Shown in pieces: positions 63,306 through 64,000 of a stretch of DNA of 64,000 nucleotides (within the stretch, counting starts at the first letter, position 1; each line of letters opens with the position of its first letter). A program made the translations under genes and the position numbers. The notes beneath the pieces are model-generated. The model searched no databases. It was not told the origin of the DNA and saw nothing but the letters and a program-made list of their open reading frames with translations. The DNA is from Azorinus chamasolen (Eukaryota > Mollusca > Bivalvia > Cardiida > Solecurtidae): the NCBI GenBank assembly GCA_963576725.1, contig OY755244.1, positions 33,577,876-33,641,875 of the forward strand, given 5' to 3'.

Positions 63306-63991
63306 AAGTTCACTTGCATCAGGCAATAAATTTTGCCACAATTCATTAGAGGCTTTGACAGACTTTGTAACATTCATCATTTGGATAATATCTAAAACAC
63401 AATTACAAAGTCCCTTTATCCAAAAAAAGGTGATGGAATAAGTATCATTTTTTAAACGGAACTTGTTGCATTTTGTACACAGGTGGATGCTTAATACAGA
63501 ATTAAAGCAATGCAGAAAACTACTAGGGGAGTCTTCATTGCTTTCATTCTGCATTAAGCTGTAATTTCAAAAACCTACATTTCTTTATTTAATGATTATT
63601 AGAAAAAGAATTGTGCAAGTGCGGGACAAATTATGTAATATTGGACGGAAGCTGTTGATCTTTTTTTGAACATTGTATTATACATGTAAATGTATGACAC
63701 TTTTTGTCTTTAATACATGTACGCATTTCATTAAGATCCTAATGCAAACAGGGTAGATCCATATCGAATGTTCTGTAGGAGTAGTCTGATTTTGGCCTAC
63801 AATCTACAATTGGGAGTTCTGACTCTGGTTTGGTAGAACTTTTCCCTTGCCTGAACATTTTGGCTTTATCCGTGCGACAATCCCTGACTCATATCTAAAA
63901 AATGGTTTGGAGTTTATCAGACAAAGCTATGGACAAAGCCACAACTGTATCTCTCTACCTTTGTTGGGAGATAACGGCATTCAAGTATTAC
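63306..63991. other. Intron with P-F and P-A remnants
   Basis: 63480-63565 is a degraded P-F hairpin (GGTGGATGCTTAATACAG and CATTCTGCATTAAGCTG). 63711-63805 has a P-A arm (GCAAACAGGGTAGATCC). Nothing else assigned; overlapping open frames on both strands are not supported. Confidence 0.55.
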
Positions 63992-64000
63992 CTGAAACGA
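63992..64000 (-). CDS. Probable 3' edge of the next upstream cadherin exon
   Basis: Only 9 nt (TCGTTTCAG on the minus strand) before a donor-like GTAATA. Read in phase 1 it gives VS plus a split G codon, which joins TG of 62586-62728 to V (VSVTNSG), as expected between a cadherin strand and NSG. Too little sequence for certainty. Confidence 0.45.

Larger units (their letters stand above)
4106..64000 (-). other. Giant cadherin-repeat gene (Fat/Dachsous/CDH23-like), partial
   Basis: Span of the single minus-strand gene supported here. Exons of 97-1689 nt join in one frame across all junctions, giving about 2,406 codons and roughly 23 extracellular cadherin repeats of about 106 residues. Repeats show the calcium motifs known for the family: DxND/DxNE-xxP linkers, AEN/AED/SEN, LDYE/LDRE and DxD. 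Cadherin repeats bind Ca2+ between domains and mediate cell-cell adhesion; the role of this protein is not known from the window. Most introns are phase 1, so most exons can be duplicated without a frameshift. No EGF, laminin-G, membrane or cytoplasmic segment is visible, so assignment to Fat, Dachsous, CDH23 or a mollusc-specific cadherin is open. Both gene ends lie outside the window or were not recognised. Confidence 0.93.

Noticed and set aside
63111..63554. Minus-strand open frame of 147 codons as an upstream cadherin exon
   Set aside because: Translation has no cadherin motif and crosses a pearl-like tail and a P-F remnant.
2836..63805. CRISPR array or bacterial repeats for the many similar palindromes
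   Set aside because: Copies are scattered, 200-300 bp, flanked by TTAA or TA, in both orientations and inside introns of an animal gene; no regular repeat-spacer pattern.

Overview
This window is animal nuclear DNA: AT-rich, intron-rich and dense in small mobile elements, with no bacterial features. Several repeat families have a tandem core of about 150 bp, an (ACGG/ACAG)n microsatellite and an 'AACAAGAG' start. These resemble the pearl/CvA (HINE, Helentron-derived) elements known from bivalves, so I infer a bivalve mollusc. Species is not claimed.

The only protein-coding gene I can support is on the minus strand and crosses the whole window. It is a giant cadherin-repeat protein of the Fat/Dachsous/CDH23 kind. 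Seventeen complete exons and a probable 9-nt edge of an eighteenth, each with GT and AG borders, join without a phase conflict into about 2,406 codons with no stop. The first exon lies beyond 64000 and the last is not found left of 4106, so signal peptide, membrane segment and cytoplasmic tail are missing. About 23 cadherin linkers (DxND/DxNE-xxP) are visible. From 37839 leftward a block of one large exon (463-563 codons) followed by exons of about 68, 51-54 and 41 codons occurs twice in full. A third copy starts at 6478 and is cut after its second exon. This is a multi-exon super-repeat of about six cadherin domains.

The introns are almost entirely repeats. (1) Palindromic MITE-like families, named here: P-A, P-B, P-C, P-E and P-G are bounded by TTAA; P-F is bounded by TA; P-D has CAGAG ends. 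P-A, P-B, P-C, P-E and P-F share a hairpin tip GCTCC-NNNN-GGAGC although their stems differ. (2) Pearl/HINE-like elements lie at 8.2-10.1, 10.7-12.2, 16.0, 18.1, 23.4-26.4, 47.3-49.5, 51.6-52.7 and 53.3-56.1 kb. (3) A 28-bp minisatellite lies at 12.2-13.5 kb. (4) A 6.4-kb element at 28.9-35.3 kb has split direct repeats A1-B1-A2-B2 and a decayed gag-like reading frame, like PAT/Ngaro (DIRS-group) retrotransposons. (5) A miniature LTR element at 58.5-59.55 kb has 155-bp LTRs that each contain a tRNA-like Pol III promoter, plus a third, inverted LTR. (6) A tRNA-headed SINE lies at 61.5-61.9 kb. Many insertions are nested, and the restored host sites give a relative insertion order.

Positions 1-2590 hold no recognisable gene or repeat and may be intron or 3' flank. 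Most other open frames in the window are antisense shadows of the cadherin exons or run through repeats.
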